This document shows positions 7,420 through 15,994 of a stretch of DNA of 40,427 nucleotides, in pieces. A program made the position numbers and the translations under genes. Numbering within the stretch: position 1 is the stretch's first letter; the number at the start of each line of letters is the position of its first letter. The notes beneath the pieces were generated by a model. The model ran no database searches, was not told where the DNA came from, and saw only the letters and a list, made by a program, of their open reading frames with translations. Source of the DNA: Candidatus Cloacimonadota bacterium (lineage in GTDB: Bacteria; Cloacimonadota; Cloacimonadia; JGIOTU-2); the NCBI GenBank assembly GCA_016932035.1, contig JAFGDR010000030.1, forward strand, positions 1 to 40,427. Direction: 5' to 3'.

Positions 7420-9156
7420 ATGAAGCCACGTATTATTATTTTTTTATTATGTATCGTTGTTTTCTTCTTTGCAGCGTTCCTGACTCAGGCTTCAGAAATA
7501 CCAGCAGTTCACAAGCCGCCAATTGTATCGCGGGATTCAATAATTGAGAAGGTCAAAGATCCTCCACCCGGTTATGAAACAGTGAATCCTGCTGAGTTCG
7601 GCAGATCGGACGGTGTCATTCTGGCGTGGCCCGGATGGGGAAATGAGATCATCGGTGACATCGCATATGCTGTTGCCGATGATTATAAAGTGTATATGGT
7701 CGTGGCGAATTCATATTATGAGGGCATCGCGACCACGTATCTTTCCTCAGTGGGGGTTAATATGCCTAACGTCAACTTCATTCATGATGCAACAATGAAC
7801 AATATGGGGATGTGGATTCGGGACTATGGACCCTTCTGCATTCATGATGAAGGAGCGTTCGCGATCGATGATTTGATCTGGAGCGGCAACTATGGCATCG
7901 ACCTAATCCCTTATACCATCGCAGATTTCTTCTCTTTGCCCATTTATCACAGCAACCTGATCCATCATGGCGGAAACCATTTGACCGACGGCAACGGCAT
8001 GGGATTTTTTTCTACAAACATTTACAACCATAATGGGGGTTATACCCAAAACCAGATAAAGCAAGAGTTCAAAGCCTTCTTCGGCATAGACTCAATGGTC
8101 GTCTTCGCACCGATGAACGGTGACGGAACCGGGCATGTGGATATGTTTTGCAAGCTGTTAAATGACACGCTTTTCATCGTGGGTGAATATGAAAATCCTG
8201 GTGCAAGCTACCCAGGTGATTATGAACTTCTGAATAATCTTGCAGACTATCTTGGAACGCTCTCTAGTCTTGATGGAAGGCAGTTTCGGGTCGAGAGAAT
8301 TCCAATGCCCCCGTATTATTACGGAGGACCTGCCGGAACGATCAATTATACCTATACAAATTCGCTTATCATAAATGACAAGGGGCTTGTTCCGTTGTAT
8401 GGTTTTGATTCCGACGCTGAAGCCCTGCAGGTTTATGCAGACTGCATGCCGTATCATGAAATCATTCCCATAGATTCGGAGTTCATCATCCAATATTGGG
8501 GCGCTGTTCACTGTATTACCAATGAGCTTTTCAGCACAAATCCCTTGATCGTACTGCATGATCCACTGAAGGCATATACTTCGGGAACAAACCCGCAGAT
8601 AAAATTCAGGTTGAATCCGAAATTCTTACAGTCCGGAGCATCAGTTTCCTATAGATGCATATCTTCTCCTAACTATACGGAAATTCCCGCACTGCTTAAG
8701 AATGGAGTGTGGTCCGCAACACTCCCCGCTTTGACCGAAGATTTTTCCTACTACATTTCGGGAACCGCAACAACAGGAGATATTGTATTCAATACCTCTC
8801 TACCTGAGGATGCTCCGTCAGAAGTTTTTTGGGTTGATGCCCTGAATGTTGGCACAGATGATGAAGCAGGAATATACACAATCCAATTAACTAATTATCC
8901 AAATCCTTTTAAAGACGATATATCCATCTCTTTTTCGGCGCCTTTTGCCGCACGATCTGCTTACATTAAACTATTTAACGTCAAGGGTCAGGTTGTGAGA
9001 AGCTATAGTATCACCAACCAGCCAACACATACAGCTGAGATTAAATGGGATGGAAAAGATGATCGAGGACGGTCGGTTGAGAGTGGTACTTACTTCTGCA
9101 GCGTAGTTCTCGATGGCAAACCGGTGCTGACCGGTAGAATTATAAAGATTCAATAG
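7420..9156 (+). CDS. Secreted guanidine deiminase (PAD_porph / agmatine deiminase family) with T9SS sorting domain
   Basis: A 578-residue exported enzyme that should hydrolyse a guanidino group to a ureido group and ammonia. A signal peptide covers 1-25. Catalytic residues of the family are in order: D135 in WIRDYGP, HHGGNH at 182-187, H239 and D241 in GTGHVDMF, N314 in YTNSLI and the nucleophile C365 in GAVHCITNEL. An immunoglobulin-like stretch follows at about 390-480, and the last 80 residues form a type A T9SS sorting domain starting NYPNPF and ending GRIIKIQ. Porphyromonas gingivalis PPAD has the same arrangement. Whether the substrate is a peptide arginine, free agmatine or another guanidine is open. 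The start is the ATG at 7420, not the TTG at 7408. Confidence 0.85.
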   Translation: MKPRIIIFLLCIVVFFFAAFLTQASEIPAVHKPPIVSRDSIIEKVKDPPPGYETVNPAEFGRSDGVILAWPGWGNEIIGDIAYAVADDYKVYMVVANSYYEGIATTYLSSVGVNMPNVNFIHDATMNNMGMWIRDYGPFCIHDEGAFAIDDLIWSGNYGIDLIPYTIADFFSLPIYHSNLIHHGGNHLTDGNGMGFFSTNIYNHNGGYTQNQIKQEFKAFFGIDSMVVFAPMNGDGTGHVDMFCKLLNDTLFIVGEYENPGASYPGDYELLNNLADYLGTLSSLDGRQFRVERIPMPPYYYGGPAGTINYTYTNSLIINDKGLVPLYGFDSDAEALQVYADCMPYHEIIPIDSEFIIQYWGAVHCITNELFSTNPLIVLHDPLKAYTSGTNPQIKFRLNPKFLQSGASVSYRCISSPNYTEIPALLKNGVWSATLPALTEDFSYYISGTATTGDIVFNTSLPEDAPSEVFWVDALNVGTDDEAGIYTIQLTNYPNPFKDDISISFSAPFAARSAYIKLFNVKGQVVRSYSITNQPTHTAEIKWDGKDDRGRSVESGTYFCSVVLDGKPVLTGRIIKIQ

Positions 9157-9175
9157 CAAAAATAGGAGGTTTAGT

Positions 9176-10288
9176 ATGTCACTTACCGCTACAATTATCG
9201 GCTGGGTGCTTTGTGGAATATTCTTGATCTTGTTGATCATAACCCTTTCATTGGGAAGGGTCGTTCCTGCAATTCCATTGCTCCTCATATGTATCCTTGT
9301 TTCACCATTGTTCGGTGCTTTATTCAAAACTCAAAACGTAAAGATCATAATGTATATTGTGCGTACAGTTCTTGTGCTTGTCTTTCTTTTTGGATTTGTG
9401 ATGCTCTCGTTCATCGATGCGATCAAATATCCTTTATACAAAAATGATCAACTCAAAGCAGACCTGCAGCGGATCTATGATGACAAAATGGATAAATGGC
9501 CTGTGCCGTATGAAACACAATATGTTGAGTGTGCCGGTGGAAAGGCATTCGTGGTGATCTGTGGTCCAGAAGACGCTCCACCCGTTCTGCTGTTCCATGC
9601 TGCAAGTATGGGTTCGTGGTCATGGCTTTACAATGTAGAAGAGCTTGCGAAAGATCGCAGGATTTATGCTGTTGATTACATTGGAGAGCCGGGCAAAAGC
9701 ATTGCAACAGACGAAAAAGCGATCCCCTTTGACACAGAAGGGCTAAATCAAATGTATGATGACATCGTTGCAGGACTTGGCATCACTCAGCCCTATGATG
9801 TGATCGGTGCGTCATTTGGTGGATTCATTGCCATGAATAGAGCCATGCACGCACCCGATGAAGTGAAATCTGTAACACTGCTTGGTCCGATGGGAATGAC
9901 GCCTGCCACATCGAGCGTGAACACAAAACTTATGGCATACCAGCTCTTTCCACTTAAGCCGTTCCAAAATAATATGTTCCACTGGGCTCTTGGATATGAC
10001 CCGAGTGTTGTGGAAGAGACCGAGGAGTGGTTCTGGCTGGTGCTGAACGGAGTTACAAGAAAAGGATCCCCTCCCAATACATTTACCCCAGAGCAACTCA
10101 AAGAGATCGACATCCCTGTTCTTCTCATTCTTGGAGACAAGGATGGGCTTGTTGGAGACCCGCAGACAGTTATACCATTAGCGGAAAACGTGCCTGATAT
10201 CGATATCGAAATCCTGTCTTCTGGTCATCTTATTGGCATGGAAAAACCGGCGGAAACCAACGCATTAATTATAGAGTTTCTGAGATAA
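9176..10288 (+). CDS. Membrane-anchored alpha/beta hydrolase
   Basis: A 370-residue protein. Three membrane helices occupy about 5-27, 30-50 and 57-80. The rest is an alpha/beta hydrolase: oxyanion segment LLFHAASMGSWSW, nucleophile elbow GASFGG with S213, acid candidate D321 or D323 in LGDKDGLVGD and H351 in SSGHLIG. The substrate is unknown; esterase or lipase activity is likely. It begins 19 bp after the deiminase gene behind an AGGAGG site and is followed by a terminator, so the two form a transcript pair. Confidence 0.85.
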   Translation: MSLTATIIGWVLCGIFLILLIITLSLGRVVPAIPLLLICILVSPLFGALFKTQNVKIIMYIVRTVLVLVFLFGFVMLSFIDAIKYPLYKNDQLKADLQRIYDDKMDKWPVPYETQYVECAGGKAFVVICGPEDAPPVLLFHAASMGSWSWLYNVEELAKDRRIYAVDYIGEPGKSIATDEKAIPFDTEGLNQMYDDIVAGLGITQPYDVIGASFGGFIAMNRAMHAPDEVKSVTLLGPMGMTPATSSVNTKLMAYQLFPLKPFQNNMFHWALGYDPSVVEETEEWFWLVLNGVTRKGSPPNTFTPEQLKEIDIPVLLILGDKDGLVGDPQTVIPLAENVPDIDIEILSSGHLIGMEKPAETNALIIEFLR

Positions 10289-10308
10289 TAAATATCAAAT
10301 ATCGCAAG

Positions 10309-10347
10309 AGCAGGAGCTTCTTTGTTGTAAAGCAGTCTCCTGCTTTT
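10309..10347 (+). terminator. Intrinsic terminator after the hydrolase gene
   Basis: AGCAGGAG at 10309-10316 pairs with CTCCTGCT at 10337-10344, with an inner CTTT/AAAG stem, then TTT. It closes the deiminase-hydrolase unit. Confidence 0.8.
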
Positions 10348-10460
10348 GAATTTATAACGATTCGAAGTAACTGGGCCATCGGTTATAGTAAAATTATACA
10401 AATACCTTGAAATACACTTGCTAATAGTTTTTCTCAGTCTAACTTGCTTCCCATAAATAA

Positions 10461-10488
10461 TTGACAAAAAATTAAATAAAACTATGCT
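10461..10488 (+). promoter_or_regulatory. Candidate promoter of the C69 peptidase gene
   Basis: TTGACA at 10461-10466 and TATGCT at 10483-10488 are 16 bp apart, 58 bp before the start codon. The rest of 10348-10546 holds nothing I recognise. Confidence 0.55.
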
Positions 10489-10546
10489 TCCTGTAGTTTT
10501 CACATTCGACAATGAACGAGTACGAATTTTTTGAAAGGAGTATACT

Positions 10547-12271
10547 ATGAAAAAAATGATAATTATTACCATTTGTATTTTGATTATTTCCACATTGCCG
10601 CTTATAGCCTGCACGACTATACTTGTAACAAAAGGAGCATCAGTTGATGGTTCTGTTTTCGTAGCCCATTCTGATGACAGCGAGTTGTTTGATCAACGTC
10701 TGGTTTATGTTCCAGCAGCAGATCATGAACCGGGCACATTCCGACCAATCTATTATGATGCCGCTTCACTCGGTGAAAGGCCGGAATATCACGGTTACCT
10801 GCTGCGAAGATATGTAGGATCTGACAGAGGTCCAACGTATGAAGATCCCAACCATCCACAGAGTATTCCTCTGGGACAAATTCCTCAGGTAGAACACACC
10901 TATGCCTATTTCGATGGCAGTTATGCCATTATGAATGAACACCAGTTGATGTTTGGCGAATGTACTGATGGCACCAAAATCCAACCAGATCCGATACCCG
11001 GGAAACTAATTTTCTACAGCGCTGAGCTGAGTCGTGTCGCAGCAGAACGCTGTACAAAAGCCCGAGAGGCAGTTCTTCTTATTGGCCATCTCATAGAAAC
11101 CTATGGATATTATGGAACAGGAGAAACATTGCCTATTGGTGACACCGAAGAGGGATGGGTGATAGAAATGGCCCCAAGTCCGGAAGGTGTAGGCGGACTC
11201 TGGATTGCAAAGAAAGTGCCGGACGGGGAGGTATTTGTTGCTGCAAATGAAATCCGCATTCGTGAAGTAGATCCAGAGGATCCGAATATGCTCTATTGCA
11301 AGGACCTTCATGATATTGCCGAGAAGCATGGCTGGTGGAAACCAGAAGATGGTAAACTCGATTGGCTGAAAACTGTAAGTCTTGGTGAATACAGTCATCC
11401 ATATTACTCCCTTCGAAGGGTGTGGCGACTTCAATCCAGGCTTGCACCCTCCATGAATCTCTCTCCGTGGGTTGAAAATGGCTATACCAAAGCATATCCC
11501 TTCTCAGTAAAACCTGATAAAAAGCTAGATGTACGAGATGTGATGGATCTGTATCGTGACTACTACCAAGGAACAGAATTTGATCAATCAAAAGGGGTAA
11601 CTGCGGGACCCTTCGGGTGTCCATTCCGCTATCCGGGACCAATGGATGCCGGGGGTGATACAGGTGATCCTAACGCAAAGCTAAAAGGCGCATGGGAACG
11701 AACTATCTCGATCTATCGTTGCGGTTTCAGTTACGTCTGTCAAGCCCGAGACTGGCTACCCGATCCCATCGGGGGTATACTCTGGTTTGGTCCGGATGAA
11801 CCAATGAGCACCTGTTATGTTCCATTCTACTGCGGAGTTACTGAGATATCACCCCCTTTCTACACCTGTGATACGGCTGACTTAAGTTTTGAAAGTGCGT
11901 GGTGGGCATTTAACTTTCTTGCAAATTGGGCTGCAGTGAAGTACAATTATATGATCAAAGATATCCAACATAAGCAAAATGAAATTGAGCTTGCAGAACT
12001 CGATGGTATCAATATAATGGATAAACAAGCCCTTGAGGTTTATAAAACGGATCCAGAAAAAGCTCGCCAGCTCATTACTACGTATTGCAAAAACCAGGGA
12101 AATCAAGTAGTTGATGAGTGGTGGAAATTTGCCTGGCTGCTCGTTGCCCGATATGATGACGGCTATGTCAGTTCTCCCGGCGATATGGCAAAAGAAGTTG
12201 GTTATCCTGAAAGTTGGTATAAGATTTCCGAGTGGCCAAACGGTCCGAAAACGTATCAAAAACCCAAGTAA
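10547..12271 (+). CDS. Peptidase family C69 dipeptidase, exported
   Basis: A 574-residue protein of the N-terminal nucleophile dipeptidase family (PepD-like, Peptidase_C69). After the hydrophobic leader 1-21, C22 begins the family signature CTTILVTKGASVDGSVFVAHSDD. In this family the leader or propeptide is removed to expose this Cys as the nucleophile. Further family segments include EGWVIEMAPSPEGVGGLWIAKKVPDGEVFVAANEIRI at about 205-240. The residues before C22 (LPLIAC) also fit a lipobox, so it might be lipidated instead, which would block catalysis. AAAGGAG precedes the ATG. It probably trims short peptides outside the cytoplasm. Confidence 0.88.
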   Translation: MKKMIIITICILIISTLPLIACTTILVTKGASVDGSVFVAHSDDSELFDQRLVYVPAADHEPGTFRPIYYDAASLGERPEYHGYLLRRYVGSDRGPTYEDPNHPQSIPLGQIPQVEHTYAYFDGSYAIMNEHQLMFGECTDGTKIQPDPIPGKLIFYSAELSRVAAERCTKAREAVLLIGHLIETYGYYGTGETLPIGDTEEGWVIEMAPSPEGVGGLWIAKKVPDGEVFVAANEIRIREVDPEDPNMLYCKDLHDIAEKHGWWKPEDGKLDWLKTVSLGEYSHPYYSLRRVWRLQSRLAPSMNLSPWVENGYTKAYPFSVKPDKKLDVRDVMDLYRDYYQGTEFDQSKGVTAGPFGCPFRYPGPMDAGGDTGDPNAKLKGAWERTISIYRCGFSYVCQARDWLPDPIGGILWFGPDEPMSTCYVPFYCGVTEISPPFYTCDTADLSFESAWWAFNFLANWAAVKYNYMIKDIQHKQNEIELAELDGINIMDKQALEVYKTDPEKARQLITTYCKNQGNQVVDEWWKFAWLLVARYDDGYVSSPGDMAKEVGYPESWYKISEWPNGPKTYQKPK

Positions 12272-12310
12272 TTATACTTTTTATCAACCGTGCAATCAAG
12301 GAGTAGTCAT

Positions 12311-12673
12311 ATGATAGAACTAATGAAAGATCTTCCGGATAATGCTTTGGGACTCATTGCAATCGGCGAGTTGACAGCAGAAGATTATCAAAACGTGGTT
12401 ATCCCGGCAGTAAAAGAAAAGCTGGAACATTACAAACGAATACGGTTCATCTATTACTTCGGTCCTGAATACAAGGGATTTTCAATAGGTGCAATGTTCG
12501 ATGATTTGAAAGTTGGTTTTAGCCATCTTGCAATCTGGGAAAAGATTGCTATTGTCACCGACATCAAATGGATCATCGATGGTGTGCGGCTGTGGGGATT
12601 CACCATTCATGGGCAATTTAAGGTCTTTCATACCGATGAACTAGATAAGGCAAAGGAGTGGGTAGCGGAATAA
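12311..12673 (+). CDS. SpoIIAA-like / STAS-fold protein
   Basis: A 120-residue cytosolic protein. The pattern LGLIAIGELTAEDYQNVVIPAVKEKLEHYKRIRFIYYFGPEYKGFSIGAMFDDLKVGFSHL followed by WEKIAIVTDIKWI matches the SpoIIAA-like family (STAS-type fold) found widely as stand-alone proteins of unknown role. The ATG at 12311 has AAGGAG eight bases upstream. It lies 39 bp after the dipeptidase gene and is probably the last gene of that unit. No phosphorylation Ser of classical SpoIIAA can be assigned with confidence. Confidence 0.8.
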   Translation: MIELMKDLPDNALGLIAIGELTAEDYQNVVIPAVKEKLEHYKRIRFIYYFGPEYKGFSIGAMFDDLKVGFSHLAIWEKIAIVTDIKWIIDGVRLWGFTIHGQFKVFHTDELDKAKEWVAE

Positions 12674-12760
12674 GTAAATATATAGATGAATCCATAAGAT
12701 TGAATCGATTAGTAATGTCATTTTTCTTACTATCAAGAAAGAATGAATACCCTGAAAAAT

Positions 12761-12766
12761 TTGACA
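12761..12766 (+). promoter_or_regulatory. Candidate -35 box upstream of the ArsR gene
   Basis: A perfect TTGACA lies 46 bp before the arsR-type start. No good -10 box sits 15-18 bp away, so the assignment is weak. An AT-only inverted repeat (AATAA-5-TTATT) lies at 12790-12804 just before the start codon and could be an autoregulatory operator. Confidence 0.3.
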
Positions 12767-12812
12767 ATGAATAACTGGGTAAGCTCTTTAATAAAAAAAT
12801 TATTATGGTAAT

Positions 12813-13079
12813 ATGAAATACGATATAGATAAAACATGTAAAGTACTTAAAGCGCTCTCTCATCCGGACAGACTAAAAATCGTTATCGGTGTATATCATG
12901 ACGAATGTAATGTTTCTGCCTGTCAGAGGAAAATGGGCTTACCGCAATCGACTATCTCACAGCACCTTAAGACAATCAAAGAAGCCGGCATCTGCGTGAG
13001 CAGGCGTCAGGGAAATCAGGTTTGCTATAAAGTCGTTGATGATTTCGCGATCGATATAATTAAAAAAATTGAAGGATAA
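12813..13079 (+). CDS. ArsR/SmtB family winged-helix regulator
   Basis: An 88-residue DNA-binding protein. ALSHPDRLKIV opens the family fold; the recognition helix is LPQSTISQHLKTIKEAGI (43-60), and the wing is VSRRQGNQVCYKV. Five cysteines (C9, C32, C37, C61, C71) include ECNVSAC at the helix where metal- or thiol-sensing ArsR proteins keep ligands, so it may sense metal, sulfide or redox state. No strong ribosome site is visible. It lies 64 bp upstream of nfnA on the same strand, so it likely controls the Nfn genes and itself. Confidence 0.87.
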   Translation: MKYDIDKTCKVLKALSHPDRLKIVIGVYHDECNVSACQRKMGLPQSTISQHLKTIKEAGICVSRRQGNQVCYKVVDDFAIDIIKKIEG

Positions 13080-13104
13080 ATTTTTTTAGATGTGCATATC
13101 CAAC

Positions 13105-13122
13105 TATTTGAATATATCAATA
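13105..13122 (+). promoter_or_regulatory. Candidate ArsR operator upstream of nfnA
   Basis: TATTTGAATATATCAATA is an imperfect 18-bp palindrome with perfect TTGA and TCAA arms 5 bp apart. AT-rich dyads of this kind are typical ArsR sites. It sits 22 bp before nfnA, within reach of its promoter or leader. Function is inferred. Confidence 0.35.
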
Positions 13123-13143
13123 CACAAATAAAAGGAGATCTTC

Positions 13144-13986
13144 ATGAAACACACAATCACAAGAAAGGAAGACTTGAATGCGGTTGATTATGTTATCGAT
13201 GTTGTTGCTCCGGAAGTAGCAAAGAGGTTCAGGCCAGGTAACTTCGCAGTCCTTATAACTGTGAAAAACGGTGAAAGAATACCAATGTCTATAGAGAGAG
13301 CCGAGGGCGATACGATCACCATGTATATTAAACGACTTGGGAAAACATCCCGGGAGTTAGACACATGGAACGTCGGTGATGCTCTCTACAAAGTAATCGG
13401 TCCAATGGGCACCCCTCCTCCGCTGAAAAAATACGGCACAGTTGTTTTTGCCTCAGATCTTGTTTGCGGTCATGCGGAAAATAATGCAATGTGCAGAGAA
13501 TTGGGTAAGATCATGGGAAATCATATCATTTCCATCCAGAGCTTCCCTGACAAATCTCTTATCTATCCTGAAAAAGAACTCGCAAAATCTGTTTCAGATG
13601 AATTTATCCTCTGTACAGAAGATGGTTCTGTCGGTAGGAAAGGTCATTATCTTGATATTATGCAGGAACTTCTCGAAGAGAGAAGGATCGATCAGGTTTT
13701 TGCCGGTGGTGGAATTCCTCCATTGCAGAAACTTTCCGAACTAACCAAGAAGTACAATGTTCCTGTCTATACAACCGTTCGCCAGATCATGGTCGATGCA
13801 ACGGGTATGTGCGGCTCCTGCCGTGTCTTCATCGATGGAGAACAAAAACTCGCCTGTATAGACGGTCCAATGTTCGACGGTCATAAGGTGGATTGGGAAG
13901 CTGCAATCAGCAGGCTCGCCATGTTTAAAAACAAGGAAGCTGTGGCAATGGAATGCTATAATGAAAAAATGAAGGAGGTGGTATAA
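13144..13986 (+). CDS. nfnA: NfnA, small (FAD/[2Fe-2S]) subunit of electron-bifurcating ferredoxin:NADP+ oxidoreductase
   Basis: A 280-residue protein of the ferredoxin-NADP reductase / PyrK-like family. The flavin domain covers about 1-95 and the NAD-binding domain 96-215. The iron-sulfur segment DATGMCGSCRVF...ACIDGPMFDGHKVDW supplies C223, C226 and C238; only three Cys are present, and D218 is a candidate fourth ligand, which agrees with my recollection of characterised NfnAB. With NfnB it couples NADH and reduced ferredoxin to NADPH in the cytoplasm. It overlaps nfnB by one base (TAATG), so both are made together. AAAGGAG precedes the ATG. Confidence 0.9.
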   Translation: MKHTITRKEDLNAVDYVIDVVAPEVAKRFRPGNFAVLITVKNGERIPMSIERAEGDTITMYIKRLGKTSRELDTWNVGDALYKVIGPMGTPPPLKKYGTVVFASDLVCGHAENNAMCRELGKIMGNHIISIQSFPDKSLIYPEKELAKSVSDEFILCTEDGSVGRKGHYLDIMQELLEERRIDQVFAGGGIPPLQKLSELTKKYNVPVYTTVRQIMVDATGMCGSCRVFIDGEQKLACIDGPMFDGHKVDWEAAISRLAMFKNKEAVAMECYNEKMKEVV

Positions 13987-15365
13987 TGGCTGTTCAACCT
14001 AGAGTACCTATGAGAGAACAAAATCCCGCTGTTCGAATTACAAATTTCATGTCCGTACCCCTCGGCTATTCCTCAGAAGAAGCTGTAACAGAAGCAAAAC
14101 GTTGCCTTCAATGCAAGGTTCCTATGTGTGAAACCGGCTGTCCTGTGCGCATGAGCATCAAAGATATTATCAAGCTTATTGCAGATGAAGAATTCGAAAA
14201 AGCATTCTATCTCTCAAAAGCAGATAACGCAGTTCCAGCAATGACTGGCAGGGTGTGCCCACAAGAAGACCAATGTGAAGGAAAATGTGTGCTGGATAAA
14301 ACAGGACAACCCATCAATATTGGCAAACTATTCGCTTTTGTAGCAGACTGGGCTCGCAAAAAAGACATCCTCGAACAGATCCCGGAAGAAAGCAATGGCA
14401 AAAAAGTAGCAATCGTTGGTGCTGGACCCGCAGGTATAACCTGTTCAGTTGATCTGCGAAAACTCGGCTATGAGGTAACGGTCTTTGAAGCTCTACATAT
14501 GGCTGGCGGTGTGCTTCAATATGGCATTCCAGCATTTCGACTGCCGCGCGATGTTGTGGACTACGAACTCTCCTATCTTGAAAAGATTGGTGTAGATATT
14601 CAACTCAACAAGGTTGTGGGTCAAAATGTTGATTTTGAAGTTCTCAAAAAAGAGTATGATGCGATCTACCTGGCAACAGGTGCCGGAGCTCCCCGATTCC
14701 TCAATTGCGAAGGCGAAAAACTGAAAGGTGTGTACTCCGCGAACGAATTCTTAATCAGAGTAAATCTGATGAAAGCCTATAAATTTCCTGATTGGGATAC
14801 TCCCATTATTTGCGGAGATAAAGTAGGTGTTATCGGATGCGGTAATGTGGCAATGGACGCTGCGCGTTGCGCAAAACGTCTCGGCGCAAAAGAAGTATCC
14901 ATTCTCTATAGACGCACAAAGCAATGTGCGCCTGCACGGGCAGAAGAGATCCATCACGCAGAAGAAGAAGGTATCATCTTTAAAGAAATGATCTCTCCAT
15001 GCCGCATTTTCGGAAATGAAGACGGTTGGGTAACCGGCATTGAAATGGTCAAGACTGAATTCAAGGGAACCGATAAGAGCGGACGCCCAAGACCTGTAAA
15101 TGTCGAGGGATCTGAATTCATTTTGGAAATGGATACAATTATTAATGCTCTTGGCACAACACCGAACAGGCTGTTCCTCAGCAATGTTCCGGAGCTGGAC
15201 ACCTATTCATGGGGTGGCATCAAGGTCGATGACAACTATATGTCGAACATCCCCGGTGTGTTCGCTGGTGGAGATGCACTTTCGGGCGGATCAACGGTCA
15301 TCGATGCAATGGGAAACGGCAGAGATGCTGCTGAAGCCATTGATAAATATCTAAATAATCCTTAA
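13986..15365 (+). CDS. nfnB: NfnB, large (FAD/[4Fe-4S]) subunit, GltD-like
   Basis: A 459-residue protein related to the glutamate synthase small chain. The N-terminal cluster domain has C40, C43, C48 and C52 plus C91, C97 and C101. The FAD loop is VAIVGAGPAG (142-150) and the NADPH loop GVIGCGNVAMDAAR (281-294); the ending GGDALSGGSTVIDAMGNGRDAA is the conserved FAD site. Alone it might be called GltD, but no glutamate synthase large subunit is nearby and the partner upstream is NfnA. GGAGGTG within the end of nfnA serves as its ribosome site. Confidence 0.92.
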   Translation: MAVQPRVPMREQNPAVRITNFMSVPLGYSSEEAVTEAKRCLQCKVPMCETGCPVRMSIKDIIKLIADEEFEKAFYLSKADNAVPAMTGRVCPQEDQCEGKCVLDKTGQPINIGKLFAFVADWARKKDILEQIPEESNGKKVAIVGAGPAGITCSVDLRKLGYEVTVFEALHMAGGVLQYGIPAFRLPRDVVDYELSYLEKIGVDIQLNKVVGQNVDFEVLKKEYDAIYLATGAGAPRFLNCEGEKLKGVYSANEFLIRVNLMKAYKFPDWDTPIICGDKVGVIGCGNVAMDAARCAKRLGAKEVSILYRRTKQCAPARAEEIHHAEEEGIIFKEMISPCRIFGNEDGWVTGIEMVKTEFKGTDKSGRPRPVNVEGSEFILEMDTIINALGTTPNRLFLSNVPELDTYSWGGIKVDDNYMSNIPGVFAGGDALSGGSTVIDAMGNGRDAAEAIDKYLNNP

Positions 15366-15386
15366 ACATATACCAAGGGGGCTCTC

Positions 15387-15764
15387 ATGCAAAAAACACT
15401 AAAAGCCAAAGATATTATGGAAAAAAACGTAATAACTATTGGGCCTGATGTTATGCTAGATAAGGCAATTCAGAGATTATTGGAAAACAGAATAAGCGGA
15501 ATGCCCGTTGTCGATGACAATGGAAAAATTATTGGCATTATTTCTGAAAAGGACATTCTGAATTTCTTGTTTTGTGGTTATCTTCATAATACAACAGTTA
15601 GTGAAGCCATGACAGAGAATTTAGTTCATTTCGATCCAGAGACAAGAATAGAAAAAATTGCTATTGCGATATCAAAATATCAATTTCGCAGAGTACCAAT
15701 ACTTCAGGACAGCAAAGTTGTAGGGATTGTTTCGCGAAGAGATATTATTCGTCACGTGCTTTAG
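15387..15764 (+). CDS. CBS-domain pair protein
   Basis: A 125-residue protein made only of two CBS repeats: about 5-65 (KAKDIMEKNVITIGPDVMLDKAIQRLLENRISGMPVVDDNGKIIGIISEKDIL) and 70-125 (VSEAMTENLVHFDPETRIEKIAIAISKYQFRRVPILQDSKVVGIVSRRDIIRHVL). Such pairs bind adenine nucleotides and act as energy or redox-state sensors. It starts 21 bp after nfnB behind an AAGGGGG site and is the last gene before a terminator, so it may tune Nfn or another enzyme, which is inference. Confidence 0.9.
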   Translation: MQKTLKAKDIMEKNVITIGPDVMLDKAIQRLLENRISGMPVVDDNGKIIGIISEKDILNFLFCGYLHNTTVSEAMTENLVHFDPETRIEKIAIAISKYQFRRVPILQDSKVVGIVSRRDIIRHVL

Positions 15765-15872
15765 ATCACACAAAAGAGACCTGATTATTGATAATCATCC
15801 TGTAATCTCTTTAAGCACATTCTATAGCTGTTGATAATAACGTATAGTACCCTCTCTCACTCAAGCATAAAG

Positions 15873-15896
15873 AACCGCCTTCGGGCGGTTTTTTTT
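15873..15896 (+). terminator. Intrinsic terminator after the nfn operon
   Basis: AACCGCC at 15873-15879, a TTCG loop, GGCGGTT at 15884-15890 and eight T residues: a textbook terminator. It ends the arsR-nfnA-nfnB-CBS unit. Bases 15765-15872 show nothing else. Confidence 0.95.
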
Positions 15897-15931
15897 ATTA
15901 CTCTTTCTTATGGTTCTGTATATTTAATTTA

Positions 15932-15958
15932 TTGACAAAAATTGGGCTTGAATAATTC
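15932..15958 (+). promoter_or_regulatory. Candidate promoter of the seven-gene operon
   Basis: TTGACA at 15932-15937, 15 bp, then TAATTC at 15953-15958, 36 bp before the first start codon. It follows a strong terminator, so a promoter is expected here. Confidence 0.5.
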
Positions 15959-15994
15959 ACTCTCGTGAATGCAAAAAATTTATAAGGACTCAAC

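Noticed and set aside
13986-15365. Glutamate synthase small subunit (GltD)
   Set aside because: There is no large subunit, and the adjacent overlapping gene is NfnA, so NfnB is the better call.
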